A DNA stretch of 46,802 bases from NCBI GenBank assembly GCA_964386795.1, contig CAYLUE010000006.1, forward strand, positions 1 through 46,802, read 5' to 3'. The DNA is from TMED108 sp964386795. Its GTDB lineage: Bacteria > Fidelibacterota > Marinisomatia > Marinisomatales > TCS55. Below the pieces are notes generated by a model, which was not told the DNA's origin, searched no databases, and saw only the letters and a list, made by a program, of their open reading frames with translations. Below, one piece after another: positions 9,701 to 18,087 of the stretch; the first letter of the stretch is position 1, and the number at the start of each line of letters is the position of its first letter. Made by a program: the position numbers and the translations under genes.

Positions 9701-9789
9701 TCTGAAGCATCAAAAGAAAGCGTGGTATCGCTATTGCTAGCTGGTAATAGCACTGAAAATATTATCGAAGTGAGAGCCCACCTTATCAT
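6712..9789 (-). CDS. Exported TolB-like beta-propeller/amidohydrolase fusion enzyme
   Basis: A 1025-residue protein with a signal peptide (about 1-20) and a strong AGGAGG ribosome site. Residues 25-600 hold repeated propeller blades of the WD40-like PD40 type (SPDGEQILFTSDRSG at 79-93, SWSADSKTLLWT at 567-578). Residues 615-1025 form an amidohydrolase domain of the imidazolonepropionase/prolidase-like branch: PGMFDAHGHYG with H676 and H678 as the HxH metal ligands, K776 in AVKDY as possible carbamylated Lys, H824 in GLEHTMG, H922 in GAHGQ, then the C-terminal GSIEPGKLADMVI (966-978). Propeller-amidohydrolase fusions of this kind are exported hydrolases of unknown substrate, perhaps cyclic amides or peptides. 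The canonical late Asp ligand is not obvious in the GAHGQ region. Confidence 0.88.
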   Translation of the reverse strand: MIRWALTSIIFSVLLPASNSDTTLSFDASEGTLISVDVSPNGRTIAFDLLGHIYLMPINGGRAEAITKGTSWNMFPRFSPDGEQILFTSDRSGSDDVWVQELKSGEMKNISKMNRPVHQGTWSADGKHIFGTALNMKVRHPVYMFNMYGKKHELIPPGSRAPVTHFQMHPSNDLVYFAHGDAPLYRSGDRIKTYNMKNGDIEIYIDRPGGAANPTLSKDGKFLAYIHRDDRQTVLVVRNIQTNEERIVSRDLDYDRMDSGSFYGSYTNMSWHPNGKEIFVSFNGGIHSVNVTTSKSKKIKFTAKVKREIKQTVRFKLDVPKEKTTTRSHRWSQPTPAGILYEALGDLYLKNGSKVKNLTRSKDHETNPYYDPKSRKVYYASWNDEEMGAVYQMDLSGSKKKKITDTPTQYGSIIVSKDGALAYVRGAGSLINGKHLESQRDFELILNQDGKETELATITWSGNRYAKRPPSVYFGNDNRIYYSDYVNDTLTVKSISWDGLDEKEVYRFPHATRAIISPDMQWIAFREYHRSFVTPFEYFGKTSNISAEDNLGYTQRVDKMHDGDFMSWSADSKTLLWTRGKYHYEKSINAVLDQKPKLSKTDLSISYDLDNPGSVIVFKNVRVITMNEEKDILEGVTVLVRNNKIISVGDDVRIPKSAKVYDMEGRTIMPGMFDAHGHYGSPISALNVIEQNLYGLQANLAYGVTTMYDVYGTTQKDFWVSDMIQRGDIAGPRIYSVGDPIFVTKYRTKMYRPIKSLKDALEHVQFNKDHGATAVKDYSNHNRIERQHLVEASRQLGINIISESFSNPQMNMTQIVDGFTGLEHTMGLEPIYEDVIQLLNTSDLGITPTLVVVYNGPSGETYFHQTERLWEDTKLLNFFRKDELIRLRRPTHYWPDDHYTAQMGVTLKKLYDRGVTMHMGAHGQMMGLGAHWEMELFTHGTFSNYDAIEIATINGFKHHGLDHILGSIEPGKLADMVIMTKNPLEDIKNTRSIEYVVKNGVIYSGKDAARVFPDPKPAEKLYFKE

Positions 9790-9891
9790 TTTTCCTCCTA
9801 TTTAAAAAAATAAAGTAATGATAATAAACTATTCATTAAACAAATATGTTAAATGGTATTATTTTACCTACCTAATAACAAATAGTTACTT

Positions 9892-10842
9892 ATGAAATTA
9901 ATATATCTAATCGCAATCAATTTATTAGTAACACATGTATTTGGCCAAGAATTGATTTCTCTTTCAAGTGCAAATCCTTTTGGATTTAAAGATGTGATTA
10001 CAAATCTCGATAACCAAGAACCGCAAAAAGTTGAGGCAATATTAAAATTGCCTAATGGCGATGGCCCTTTCCCACTGGTGATTGGGGTTGCAGGTAGTTT
10101 GGACTGGGGTTCGCATCATCTAGAATACTTAGAAATGTTGAGATCGATAGGTATCGCAACGCTTGAGTTGCAAAGTTTTTCTAGTCGCGGAGTTAAATCT
10201 ACGGTTGGGTCACAAGTGGAAGTCACAACCTCAATGATGGTTTTAGATGCCTATAAAGCACTTGATAAATTATCTACTCATCCTAAGATCAATAAAGACC
10301 ATATTGCAATTATGGGCTGGAGCCTTGGAGGAGGTGTTGCCTTGTTCTCTGGATGGCTTCCTTTGGTTGAAAAAATAAATCCTCAAAATAAATTTGCGGC
10401 ACATTTATCAATTTACCCCCCTTGCATTGCTCAGCCAAAAAATCCAATTTTTTCTGATTCTCCGATGCATATCCTAATCGGTGAGTTAGATGATTGGGTT
10501 CCCGCAGATGCCTGTAAAGAACTCGCCCAACAAGCCCGTGCTGCAGGATCGAATATTGGTCTTACGGTTTTCCCCAACTCACATCATTCTTTTGATAGGG
10601 AAAGCCCTATTGTAGTAAAAGAAAAGGCCTACAGTACTGTGGATTGCAGATTCCAAATACGAGATGATGGAGCAGTATTAATGGGTTTTCTTAACATTCC
10701 AATGACAACTCCCTTAAGGCAAAAAATTGGGTTGGGAATATGCGCTGAAAGAGGCCCAACTATGGGTGGTAACCCAGAATCAAGACAGGCTGCATTCCAA
10801 TTTGTTCAAGAATTCATGAGTGACCATTTATTTTCAAAATAG
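9892..10842 (+). CDS. Exported dienelactone-hydrolase-like alpha/beta hydrolase
   Basis: A 316-residue alpha/beta hydrolase with a signal peptide (MKLIYLIAINLLVTHVFGQ, cut after about residue 18). The nucleophile elbow is GWSLGG with Ser144. The acid is Asp200 or Asp201 in GELDDWVP. The histidine is His232 in SHHSFD, just where dienelactone hydrolases carry it. Two cysteines (C178, C208) lie at positions common in this family and could form a disulphide. Substrate is unknown; ester or lactone hydrolysis in the periplasm is likely. The gene is divergent from the propeller-amidohydrolase (102-bp shared upstream region) and converges with the M55 peptidase, with only three bases between stops and no clear terminator. 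Confidence 0.85.
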   Translation: MKLIYLIAINLLVTHVFGQELISLSSANPFGFKDVITNLDNQEPQKVEAILKLPNGDGPFPLVIGVAGSLDWGSHHLEYLEMLRSIGIATLELQSFSSRGVKSTVGSQVEVTTSMMVLDAYKALDKLSTHPKINKDHIAIMGWSLGGGVALFSGWLPLVEKINPQNKFAAHLSIYPPCIAQPKNPIFSDSPMHILIGELDDWVPADACKELAQQARAAGSNIGLTVFPNSHHSFDRESPIVVKEKAYSTVDCRFQIRDDGAVLMGFLNIPMTTPLRQKIGLGICAERGPTMGGNPESRQAAFQFVQEFMSDHLFSK

Positions 10843-10845
10843 TCT

Positions 10846-11736
10846 CTAAGGTGAAGTACTGCCACCCTTATAAGAAGTAATCATTCTCATAATATGTGAG
10901 GCTTCAATCATATCTTTTGCCTTGAATTCAATTGTATGAGAGTCTGTTCTCTTAAACATTTTTACATAAGAAAGAATCTGAGATGGTTGATAATGTTTAA
11001 AGCTAACTGATACGGTAATAGGCCCTCTGATCTTAAAAGGTTTATACTTCTTTATATTTTTTACAGCAATAGATGTTTTCTCTGCAATTAGATCATACGC
11101 AGCTTCAGGGTGAAGTGATTTTGCAGAATGAAAACTGATGCTTTCTTTTACCACGGCTCCCTCTGCATTTCCAATCAATGAGGTTACCTCATCCACAGCG
11201 GCATCATCACCAGACACTACAATCACCGGTACGTCAAATTCACCAGCTATTGCTGCATTCCAAGATCCTTCTGACATCACCCTTCCATTTACCTTAACAG
11301 AAGTAAGGCGTGCACTTGAAAATGTATGCGCTCTAACCCCCTTTGGGTTATCTGTGCTTGAATGGTAGCCTGTAAAAATTACCCCATCAAAGCTCTTATC
11401 TATACCTTCCATCATCCCTAGGGGCCTGGGCCAGGATCGTATCACTTTGATATCTTTTGGCAATTTTTCGATTAATAGATTTTGGCCATTACCATGGGAA
11501 TCGGCTACGAGTATTTCAGTTGCACCTGCAGCCCTTGCCGCCTGAATAGCTGCATTGACTTCGCCTGTCATAAATTCACGAAAACGATTATATTCAAAAC
11601 CTCCAGGTCCCAACTGCTCGCCTGTAACAGCTCCAACAACCCCTTCGAGATCAGCTGAAATATATATTTTTTTACCTTGGGCAAAAATTAGACCTGAAAT
11701 CAAAAATAAATTTATAATTATACTCTTATATCTCAT
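10846..11736 (-). CDS. Exported M55 family D-aminopeptidase (DppA-like)
   Basis: A 296-residue zinc peptidase with a signal peptide (cut after about residue 19, LIFAQ). Family ligands are visible: D29 and E31 in SADLEGV, H81 in DSHGN, H125 in GYH, and E156 in MSEGSWNA. H137 in RAHTFSS corresponds to the proposed catalytic His of Bacillus DppA. DppA is a self-compartmentalised D-aminopeptidase cleaving D-Ala and D-amino-acid peptides; DppA itself lacks an export signal, so this copy should work in the periplasm. A GAGGT site precedes the ATG. It is divergent from the hydroxyproline-dehydratase-like gene, with 65 bases of AT-rich DNA between them. Confidence 0.9.
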   Translation of the reverse strand: MRYKSIIINLFLISGLIFAQGKKIYISADLEGVVGAVTGEQLGPGGFEYNRFREFMTGEVNAAIQAARAAGATEILVADSHGNGQNLLIEKLPKDIKVIRSWPRPLGMMEGIDKSFDGVIFTGYHSSTDNPKGVRAHTFSSARLTSVKVNGRVMSEGSWNAAIAGEFDVPVIVVSGDDAAVDEVTSLIGNAEGAVVKESISFHSAKSLHPEAAYDLIAEKTSIAVKNIKKYKPFKIRGPITVSVSFKHYQPSQILSYVKMFKRTDSHTIEFKAKDMIEASHIMRMITSYKGGSTSP

Positions 11737-11801
11737 AGTTACCTCATTTGTTATATTCTAATATATATTTTAACTAATAAATTGAATAAAAAGAACCATT
11801 G

Positions 11802-12908
11802 ATGAAAAAAATAAAACGCATAACTGCTTATCAGGTTGACCTTCCACTACATGAAGGCTCTTATAATTGGTCTGGAGGAAAGACTGTTAATATATTCGAT
11901 TCAACAGTTGTTGCAATTGAGACTAGTGATGGATTTATTGGCTATGGTGAATGTTGTCCACTGGGACCATTTTACTTGCCATCATACGCTGAAGGTGTTC
12001 GTGCAGGCTTAAAAGAGCTTGGTCCTCATCTAATTGGCTTAGACGCAACGGATCATTCTTATATAAATATGGTAATGGATCAATGCTTAAAAGGCCATCC
12101 CTATGTAAAATCGCCAATTGATATCGCCTGCTGGGATATTAAAGGCAAGGCTGCCAATATGCCTATTAGTAAACTATTAGGAGGAACCTACGATGAAGAC
12201 TTTGTCCTTTATAGGGCTATCTCACAAGATGAACCTGACGCAATGGCAAGTAATGTTAATAAGTATCGCAATGAAGGCTACAGGCGCTTTCAATTGAAGG
12301 TTGGCGGAAACCCTAATGATGATATTGAGCGAATACGATCCGTAGCTAAAGAGCTTGAGGTAGGTGATAAATTAATTGCTGATGCAAATACAGGGTGGCT
12401 TGCCCATGAAGCGCTGCGCGTTATTAAAGCCGTTAATGATATTGATGTTTATATAGAACAGCCTTGTGAAAGCTATGAAGAATGCCTTTCGGTTAGACAA
12501 AAAACCACCCATCCTTTTATTTTGGATGAAAGTGTAAATAATATTGGTGTACTACTTAGAGGATATCATGATAAAGCAATGGATGCCGTTAATATTAAGA
12601 TAAGTAAATTTGGCGGAATTACAAAAGCAGTGCTCGCGAGAGATATATGTACAGAGCTCGGCATTGCAATGACGATTGAAGACAGCTGGGGCGGTGATAT
12701 TGTTACAGCAACCATTGCCCACTTAGCGCATAGCACCCAACCTAAACTTCTGTTTACTGCAACAGATTTCAATAGCTACGTAACTGTACATATTGCAGAT
12801 GGAGCACCTCAAAGAAATAATGGACGTATGAAATCATCTAATAGCCCTGGTTTAGGCATAGAACCTATAATGGATGTATTGGGCAATCCAGTAATCGATA
12901 TTCATTAA
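11802..12908 (+). CDS. Enolase-superfamily enzyme, cis-3-hydroxy-L-proline dehydratase-like
   Basis: A 368-residue enolase-superfamily protein. The ATG at 11802 is preferred over the TTG immediately before it. Metal ligands are D194 (ADANTGW), E219 (IEQP) and D242 (LDES). The two general bases are K166 in QLKVGG and K267 in NIKISKFGG. The first Lys of the usual KxK is Gln164. The texture, including YGECCPLGP, YRRFQLKVGGNP, IEDSWGGDIVTATIAHLA and FTATDFNSYVTV, closely matches cis-3-hydroxy-L-proline dehydratases and neighbouring hydroxyproline-betaine epimerases as I remember them. Expected product is delta1-pyrroline-2-carboxylate. No export signal, so cytoplasmic. It is followed after 14 bases by the Tat-exported PLP enzyme. 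A dipeptide epimerase (often linked with DppA) is a less likely alternative. Confidence 0.72.
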   Translation: MKKIKRITAYQVDLPLHEGSYNWSGGKTVNIFDSTVVAIETSDGFIGYGECCPLGPFYLPSYAEGVRAGLKELGPHLIGLDATDHSYINMVMDQCLKGHPYVKSPIDIACWDIKGKAANMPISKLLGGTYDEDFVLYRAISQDEPDAMASNVNKYRNEGYRRFQLKVGGNPNDDIERIRSVAKELEVGDKLIADANTGWLAHEALRVIKAVNDIDVYIEQPCESYEECLSVRQKTTHPFILDESVNNIGVLLRGYHDKAMDAVNIKISKFGGITKAVLARDICTELGIAMTIEDSWGGDIVTATIAHLAHSTQPKLLFTATDFNSYVTVHIADGAPQRNNGRMKSSNSPGLGIEPIMDVLGNPVIDIH

Positions 12909-12922
12909 AGTTAGGATCAAAA

Positions 12923-14179
12923 ATGAAAAGAAGAGACTTCTTGAAGGGTTCAATTTCTTTACCTTTAATTAGCCCTTTTTACCTTAGCGCTCACCTAACT
13001 CATTCAACACATGAATCTGAAGAAGCATGGGTTAGAAAAGCTAGAAGATCAATACCAGCAACTAAAGATTCTTTTTTTCAAACCGCTGGTATAGGGCCTT
13101 CCCCAAAGATCGTGATGGAGTCTGTATCAAAAAAATTGGTATTCCAAAATAAAGGACCTGTACACCCTGATATATCCCCTCAAATGAGCAAGGTCGAGCC
13201 GGATTTAAGAGCGCATCTAGCTTCGATGTTTGGTGCTAATGAAAATGAGATTGCTCTTACTCATAGCACTTCTGAAGGAATCAATATTGCCTCATGGGCA
13301 ATTAACTGGAAAAAAGGCGATGAAGTGATGATTACTAATCAAGAACATCCCGCCAATACGATTCCATGGTATTCATTGGCTACTCGTTATGGGGTAAAGG
13401 TTATTCGATTAAATTTTGATAGTGGTTCAGATATTGTGAAAGAAATCAAAAAGCTAGCAACCAGTCAAACGCGAATGGTAAGTATTCCACACGTTTCTCG
13501 CAACAATGGGCGTGCCCTTACGGTAGATGAATCTCAGCAGATAAGTCGCTATTTAAGATCAAAAAATATTCGCTATCATTTGGATGGAGCCCAGGGCCCT
13601 CTTTGCGTTCCGTTCAATTTTCATGAATTAGGTTGTGACTATTATAGTTCATGTGGTCACAAATGGGTTTTGGGTCCAAAAGGAACCGGGATGTTTTTCT
13701 GCAGAAAAGATATTTTAGATAAAACGCGTTTAACTTGGACTGGTTCTCATAGCCATGAATCCATGGATCAAGAAGGAGGCTATACCCTATTACCTGCTGC
13801 AAAAAGATTTGAATTTGGAACCAGGGCGCTTGCGACATTTGCTGGTTTTGACACTGCATTATATTGGTGTGAACAGATCAATATCGATCGCATATTAAAT
13901 CGGATAGATACACTAGTTGATTATGCAATCAAAGATTGGGAGCAGCGTGGATATCGAGTCTCTTCGCCCACTAATAAAGCGCAACGCTCAGGAGTGTTTG
14001 TACTTGAACTTCCTCGAGGGTGCAATGGGTGGAAAGTATATGATGAGCTAAGGATCAACCAAAAAACATTTACATCGCCCGTTGATGCCCCAAATGATTT
14101 AAGAGTAGCTATCCATTTTTTCAATACAAGGACTGAGATCAAACAAATGTTTGACTGGCTAGCTTCGCATTGCAGCTGA
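12923..14179 (+). CDS. Tat-exported class V aminotransferase-fold PLP enzyme
   Basis: A 418-residue PLP-dependent fold-type I enzyme of the cysteine desulfurase/isopenicillin-N-epimerase-like group. The N terminus MKRRDFLKGS plus a hydrophobic run is a twin-arginine signal, matching export of a folded, cofactor-loaded protein. Cofactor residues are seen: HSTSEG (114-119) phosphate loop, H142 in EHPAN stacking on PLP, D221 in LDGAQG and the Schiff-base Lys247 in SCGHKW. There is no conserved active-site Cys loop of classic IscS/SufS, so desulfuration is not implied. The reaction could be racemisation, epimerisation or side-chain lyase chemistry on an amino acid. It is probably co-transcribed with the dehydratase-like gene just upstream and ends three bases from the convergent CsgG/LpoB-like gene. 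Confidence 0.85.
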   Translation: MKRRDFLKGSISLPLISPFYLSAHLTHSTHESEEAWVRKARRSIPATKDSFFQTAGIGPSPKIVMESVSKKLVFQNKGPVHPDISPQMSKVEPDLRAHLASMFGANENEIALTHSTSEGINIASWAINWKKGDEVMITNQEHPANTIPWYSLATRYGVKVIRLNFDSGSDIVKEIKKLATSQTRMVSIPHVSRNNGRALTVDESQQISRYLRSKNIRYHLDGAQGPLCVPFNFHELGCDYYSSCGHKWVLGPKGTGMFFCRKDILDKTRLTWTGSHSHESMDQEGGYTLLPAAKRFEFGTRALATFAGFDTALYWCEQINIDRILNRIDTLVDYAIKDWEQRGYRVSSPTNKAQRSGVFVLELPRGCNGWKVYDELRINQKTFTSPVDAPNDLRVAIHFFNTRTEIKQMFDWLASHCS

Positions 14180-14181
14180 GC

Positions 14182-14952
14182 TTATTCTTCTGAGAAAACC
14201 CCTGTAAAATAACCATAAGCCAATGAGCCAACAGTCACTCCTAAGGATAACATAGCTGTACTTTTCGCACCATCGCGACTATCTGTATGCGCCTTAATTC
14301 CAGCAGTATCATATGAAGGCAGGCTATCTATCTTCTCTTGCGACTTAGCTGCTCCCGCAGTATTCTTTAGGTACGATGAAGCTCCTACGCCTGCAACCGC
14401 AAGAACGGCTCCTCTTTGTGCCCATGGATTTTCAGCAATCTGCTCAAATAAGCCCTCTTGATTTGGCTTTCTCTTATCGTTAAGCCTACCTGGTACTTCT
14501 TTACCCATAATCTTCCATGCAAGAATTTCAAGCTCTGTAATAAATCCATCGGTTTCACCTTTATAGCGAATCTTATATGTTTTAACTTTTCCGGGATTTG
14601 AAGAATCTACTTTATAAACTTTTACGCGATATTTATTTTTTGAGAAATTTAAGGTTCCGGCTAAGAAAATACTGCTTGCTACCGCATCTTGCGCTGCAGA
14701 CATACAATCTTTTTTGTAGCAATCAGCAGTAACTAGATCAAGCCCAGCGACTGCCTGATCAACATTTTCCTGTGCAGTAATTGGACCATCGCTTGCCTTT
14801 TCAAGTTCACCCATAAAATAATTGTATAATGCTTGAGTTTCAACTGCAGCAAGTCCTGTGCCATCAAACTGTGCAGAAGCTACAGAAGCGCCTTCCTGGG
14901 CAAAAACCATGGAAGCCGATAGAACAAAAATATTTAATAATTTTTTCATCAT
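14182..14952 (-). CDS. Exported CsgG/LpoB/TolB-N-like protein with two C-terminal hydrophobic segments
   Basis: A 256-residue protein with a signal peptide (cut near residue 18, MVFAQ). Residues 25-115 follow the pattern of CsgG/LpoB-type domains found in many FCB proteins: a first strand ASAQFDGTGL followed by a helix (ETQALYNYFMGELEK), a cysteine pair C78/C83 (DCYKKDC), then IFLAGTLNFSKNKYRVKVYKVD. Here the homologues often read C-x4-C-A, then G-S-x-Y. Two hydrophobic stretches (about 181-195 and 232-250) are separated by a polar loop, so the C terminus may be membrane-anchored. Typical roles of such domains are envelope assembly or activating peptidoglycan synthases; here the role is unknown. 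A MetMet start is used; no strong ribosome site is seen. Confidence 0.65.
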   Translation of the reverse strand: MMKKLLNIFVLSASMVFAQEGASVASAQFDGTGLAAVETQALYNYFMGELEKASDGPITAQENVDQAVAGLDLVTADCYKKDCMSAAQDAVASSIFLAGTLNFSKNKYRVKVYKVDSSNPGKVKTYKIRYKGETDGFITELEILAWKIMGKEVPGRLNDKRKPNQEGLFEQIAENPWAQRGAVLAVAGVGASSYLKNTAGAAKSQEKIDSLPSYDTAGIKAHTDSRDGAKSTAMLSLGVTVGSLAYGYFTGVFSEE

Positions 14953-15008
14953 TAATTCCTATATATACGTTTTAAATAAAGTGTACAAATATAAACATTT
15001 TCAGGATA

Positions 15009-17912
15009 TTATAAACTAATCCTTATTCCTCTACTAAAATCTAAAGATAAAGAAAATTGTAAGCGCAAGCGATCAGTAATCCATTTAGCATCTGTTGCGG
15101 TTTGATCATCTTTTTCCCAGCTTTGATATAATGGAAGGATGATTGGACCCAAAACAATACCGGCAGCGCTATAGGTATTTTCAAAATCATCTCCACCAGC
15201 AATATCATAAAAAAAAGTAGGTAAAAATGCTATTTTCGAATCAATATTCAATCCCCATGTCATGTTTGATGAAGAAAGTGAAATTTCATTTTCTGTAGCA
15301 TAGCCTCTTAGCGCTGGACCGCTTCTTATATATTGAAGCTGCATAACCGATAGGTCTGAGATTCCCGTACGATCAAAAACGTAGCTTGAAAAGGTTGGAT
15401 CTATTCCACCGCTTAAATAAGAACGAAAATGCTTTGGAACATCCTCTTTATTGAAATAATCACCGACCCACCCTCGCACACGCATATTATTTTTCTTATT
15501 AAAGTTTATTTGTGTACGACCTGCAAGCCACCCTTTAGAAAATTTTTCTCCAAACAATATGCCTGAACTAAGTGCGATTTCATCAAAGATGCCCTTAAAA
15601 TTTTTATTGTAATCATACTGAAAAGCTGAAACGGTAAATGCACCTGCGCTATACAGGCTGGAATCCAATGCGGTCTCATCTAGAATATTGTGATTTAATT
15701 CCATTGAAAAATTGCTGGTTGCATCATTTTTCTTTAGTGATCCATTGTATTTTATCTTTCCACCTCTATTGCCTTGCAAATCCATTCCGCTGAAAGCCAA
15801 CGAGGATCTATCAAATAAATTATTACTCTCATAATTAAAAGTTTTAGTGGCTTTTCCAACTGGCTTACTATTATTACCATCCCAAAATACCTCCGCAGCG
15901 GTTAGGCCTGAATATCCAGGGGTTCCACCTTTATAAAACATCACTCCAGGTGTCCAGCCATTGTAATAGTTATAAGATGTCCATGGAGCAAAATTTATGT
16001 CGTGATCATAATAAGTCGGCTGATCCCAGACCCAATGAAAGCGGATAGCGCTTTTTGTCGCATTATTCTCGCGCTTGACATCTGGCATGTGTTCATCAGG
16101 ATCAATAATTGCATATCGTGCACCATTCGGACCTTGAATATCTTTTTCTTTATCTATACCTTCTAGCCAAGTTCGATCAATCTCATTTTTATCTTTACCA
16201 TAGAAAACAACTTCAACGGGGGCATTCAATGTGCCATGATTAGTGACAGTATATTTTCCACCTTTTTTGCGTATTGAATAATCAATGTAATCTGTGGTCT
16301 CAAATACGCCATTAAAATACCAGTCTAGATCTTTATTGGTATTGTTTTCAAAAACGGCACGAAAGTCCTCAGGGTAGGGATGTTTGTATTTCCACTTTTG
16401 GTAATATTTTTGCATAACCTCATCCATTTTATCCTCACCCAGATAATGATGGAGGAATCGGGTGAAAACACCAGTTTTAGAATAATTCAATCCATAATTA
16501 CCACTAGTGTATTCATCAGCTTTAAGATTGAGCGGCTGGACGCTAGGACTTTTTGCAGATGTTGAATATCCAAGATAAGATGTCCAGCTATATTTAATAT
16601 TTTTACCAATCCCTAGCTTATCTTGAATGGGGCCAAATACTACAAACCGCTCATTTGCATCTTTGTACTTGTCTTGCCAATAGCGAATATTTGAATAATC
16701 ATTTAACCCTTCATCCATCCAGGTATGATAGCGCTCATTGCTCCCAACAATTCCGTAAAACCAATTATGCCCTACCTCATGCATGATAACCATTTCAAGC
16801 AAGTGCTTACTTGGCATGCTGGCGATGACAGTAATATTAGGATACTCCATCCCTCCACCCGCAGAAAGATCACCATCAACAGCTGTAATGTGGTTATAGG
16901 GATAATCACCATAATACTTGCTAAACCAATACCCGGAATCATGCAGGTATTCAATGGAATTGCTCCATAGCTCTGCATTCTTTGGAAGATAAAATGACCA
17001 TAGGGTGATAGGGGATGAAGAACTGGAAAGGGTTAATTCTCCTTTTTGTACCAACCATTTTTGATCGGCAAACCATGCAAAATCATGAACATTCTTTTGT
17101 CTAAAATGAACCGTTTTGTAACCAATATTTACGGAGTCAGTGTTGCTTGTATTTTTGGAATCATTTTGGCTTTTTGCCCATTTTTTCAACTCTTTTTCAG
17201 ATAAACGATTTAATGAATCGGTAATAGAAGTCAAGGAGCTAAGCCATTGGTATTCTGCCTCGCCATTAATGAGATCCCCCGTAGCCATAATCCGGTAATC
17301 TTCTGGTAAAGTAATTTTTACATCAAAAGACCCGTACTCAGAAAAAAACTCTCCTTGATTTAAATAAGGCATTGGGTGCCAACCTTTTCTATCATAAACA
17401 GCGGGCTTTGGATACCATTGCGTAATTTCGTAATGTTTTCCAGTGTGCCCTAATCTAGAAAAAACTTCCCCTGGTAGTTTGACAAAAAAAGGTGTCTCAA
17501 TTGCAATAGTTTGACCGGATTTTAATGGAGTATTCAGCTCTAACTTTATAACATCAATCCATTCAGGGTGATATGACCAGCTTGCCTTTCTTCCATTGAC
17601 TGTAAATTCTAGACTATCAATATAGCCTCGTGCTGTAGAATCTGATTTTGCAAAACGAGAGCTAGGGCCAGCTTGCTTTGCATAAGCCGTAGAATCATCC
17701 TTATAGGCGTTAGGCCAAATATGAAACCAAATAAAGGATAGCTCATCAGGAGAATTGTTTTTATATGAAATTTTTTCATAAGCAGATAGCGTATGATTAT
17801 TATCATCTAACGTAACATCAATTTCATAATTGACTTCTTGCTGAAAATATTTTTTTTGTTGGGAAAATAAAGTTGAATAAAACAATACAGAAAATATGAA
17901 GAAGTTTTTCAT
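15009..17912 (-). CDS. Exported M1 family (gluzincin) metallopeptidase
   Basis: A 967-residue zinc aminopeptidase-family protein. The frame extends 18 codons further upstream, but that stretch would lie inside tRNA-Phe. The ATG at 17912 is followed by a proper signal peptide (MKNFFIFSVLFYSTLFSQQ) and preceded by AAAGGA, so I start there. The exopeptidase motif is GGMEYPN (353-359), the zinc site HEVGH (378-382), with E401 in WMDEGLNDY as third ligand. The core spans about 30-560. The C-terminal 400 residues are rich in strands and aromatic pairs, and end in a strand-like FSLSLDFSRGIRISL, suggesting an added beta-barrel or beta-rich outer-membrane domain. Likely role is degradation of peptides outside the cytoplasm. 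Confidence 0.92.
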   Translation of the reverse strand: MKNFFIFSVLFYSTLFSQQKKYFQQEVNYEIDVTLDDNNHTLSAYEKISYKNNSPDELSFIWFHIWPNAYKDDSTAYAKQAGPSSRFAKSDSTARGYIDSLEFTVNGRKASWSYHPEWIDVIKLELNTPLKSGQTIAIETPFFVKLPGEVFSRLGHTGKHYEITQWYPKPAVYDRKGWHPMPYLNQGEFFSEYGSFDVKITLPEDYRIMATGDLINGEAEYQWLSSLTSITDSLNRLSEKELKKWAKSQNDSKNTSNTDSVNIGYKTVHFRQKNVHDFAWFADQKWLVQKGELTLSSSSSPITLWSFYLPKNAELWSNSIEYLHDSGYWFSKYYGDYPYNHITAVDGDLSAGGGMEYPNITVIASMPSKHLLEMVIMHEVGHNWFYGIVGSNERYHTWMDEGLNDYSNIRYWQDKYKDANERFVVFGPIQDKLGIGKNIKYSWTSYLGYSTSAKSPSVQPLNLKADEYTSGNYGLNYSKTGVFTRFLHHYLGEDKMDEVMQKYYQKWKYKHPYPEDFRAVFENNTNKDLDWYFNGVFETTDYIDYSIRKKGGKYTVTNHGTLNAPVEVVFYGKDKNEIDRTWLEGIDKEKDIQGPNGARYAIIDPDEHMPDVKRENNATKSAIRFHWVWDQPTYYDHDINFAPWTSYNYYNGWTPGVMFYKGGTPGYSGLTAAEVFWDGNNSKPVGKATKTFNYESNNLFDRSSLAFSGMDLQGNRGGKIKYNGSLKKNDATSNFSMELNHNILDETALDSSLYSAGAFTVSAFQYDYNKNFKGIFDEIALSSGILFGEKFSKGWLAGRTQINFNKKNNMRVRGWVGDYFNKEDVPKHFRSYLSGGIDPTFSSYVFDRTGISDLSVMQLQYIRSGPALRGYATENEISLSSSNMTWGLNIDSKIAFLPTFFYDIAGGDDFENTYSAAGIVLGPIILPLYQSWEKDDQTATDAKWITDRLRLQFSLSLDFSRGIRISL

Positions 17913-17934
17913 GAAAAATCCTTTGTTATGTTTG

Positions 17935-18007
<73 letters not shown>

Positions 18008-18087
18008 ACTAATAAATTTTTGGCGATTAGAAGCTCGCAAAGTTAGTCGAGCTGAGCCTCTAATTCCAAATAATAAGATCTATTCAA

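Noticed and set aside
11802..12908. Assignment as L-Ala-D/L-Glu dipeptide epimerase because a DppA-like gene is adjacent, as in Bacillus
   Set aside because: The QLKVGG base motif and the SWGGDIVTATIAHLA and TATDFNSY segments fit the hydroxyproline dehydratase group better.
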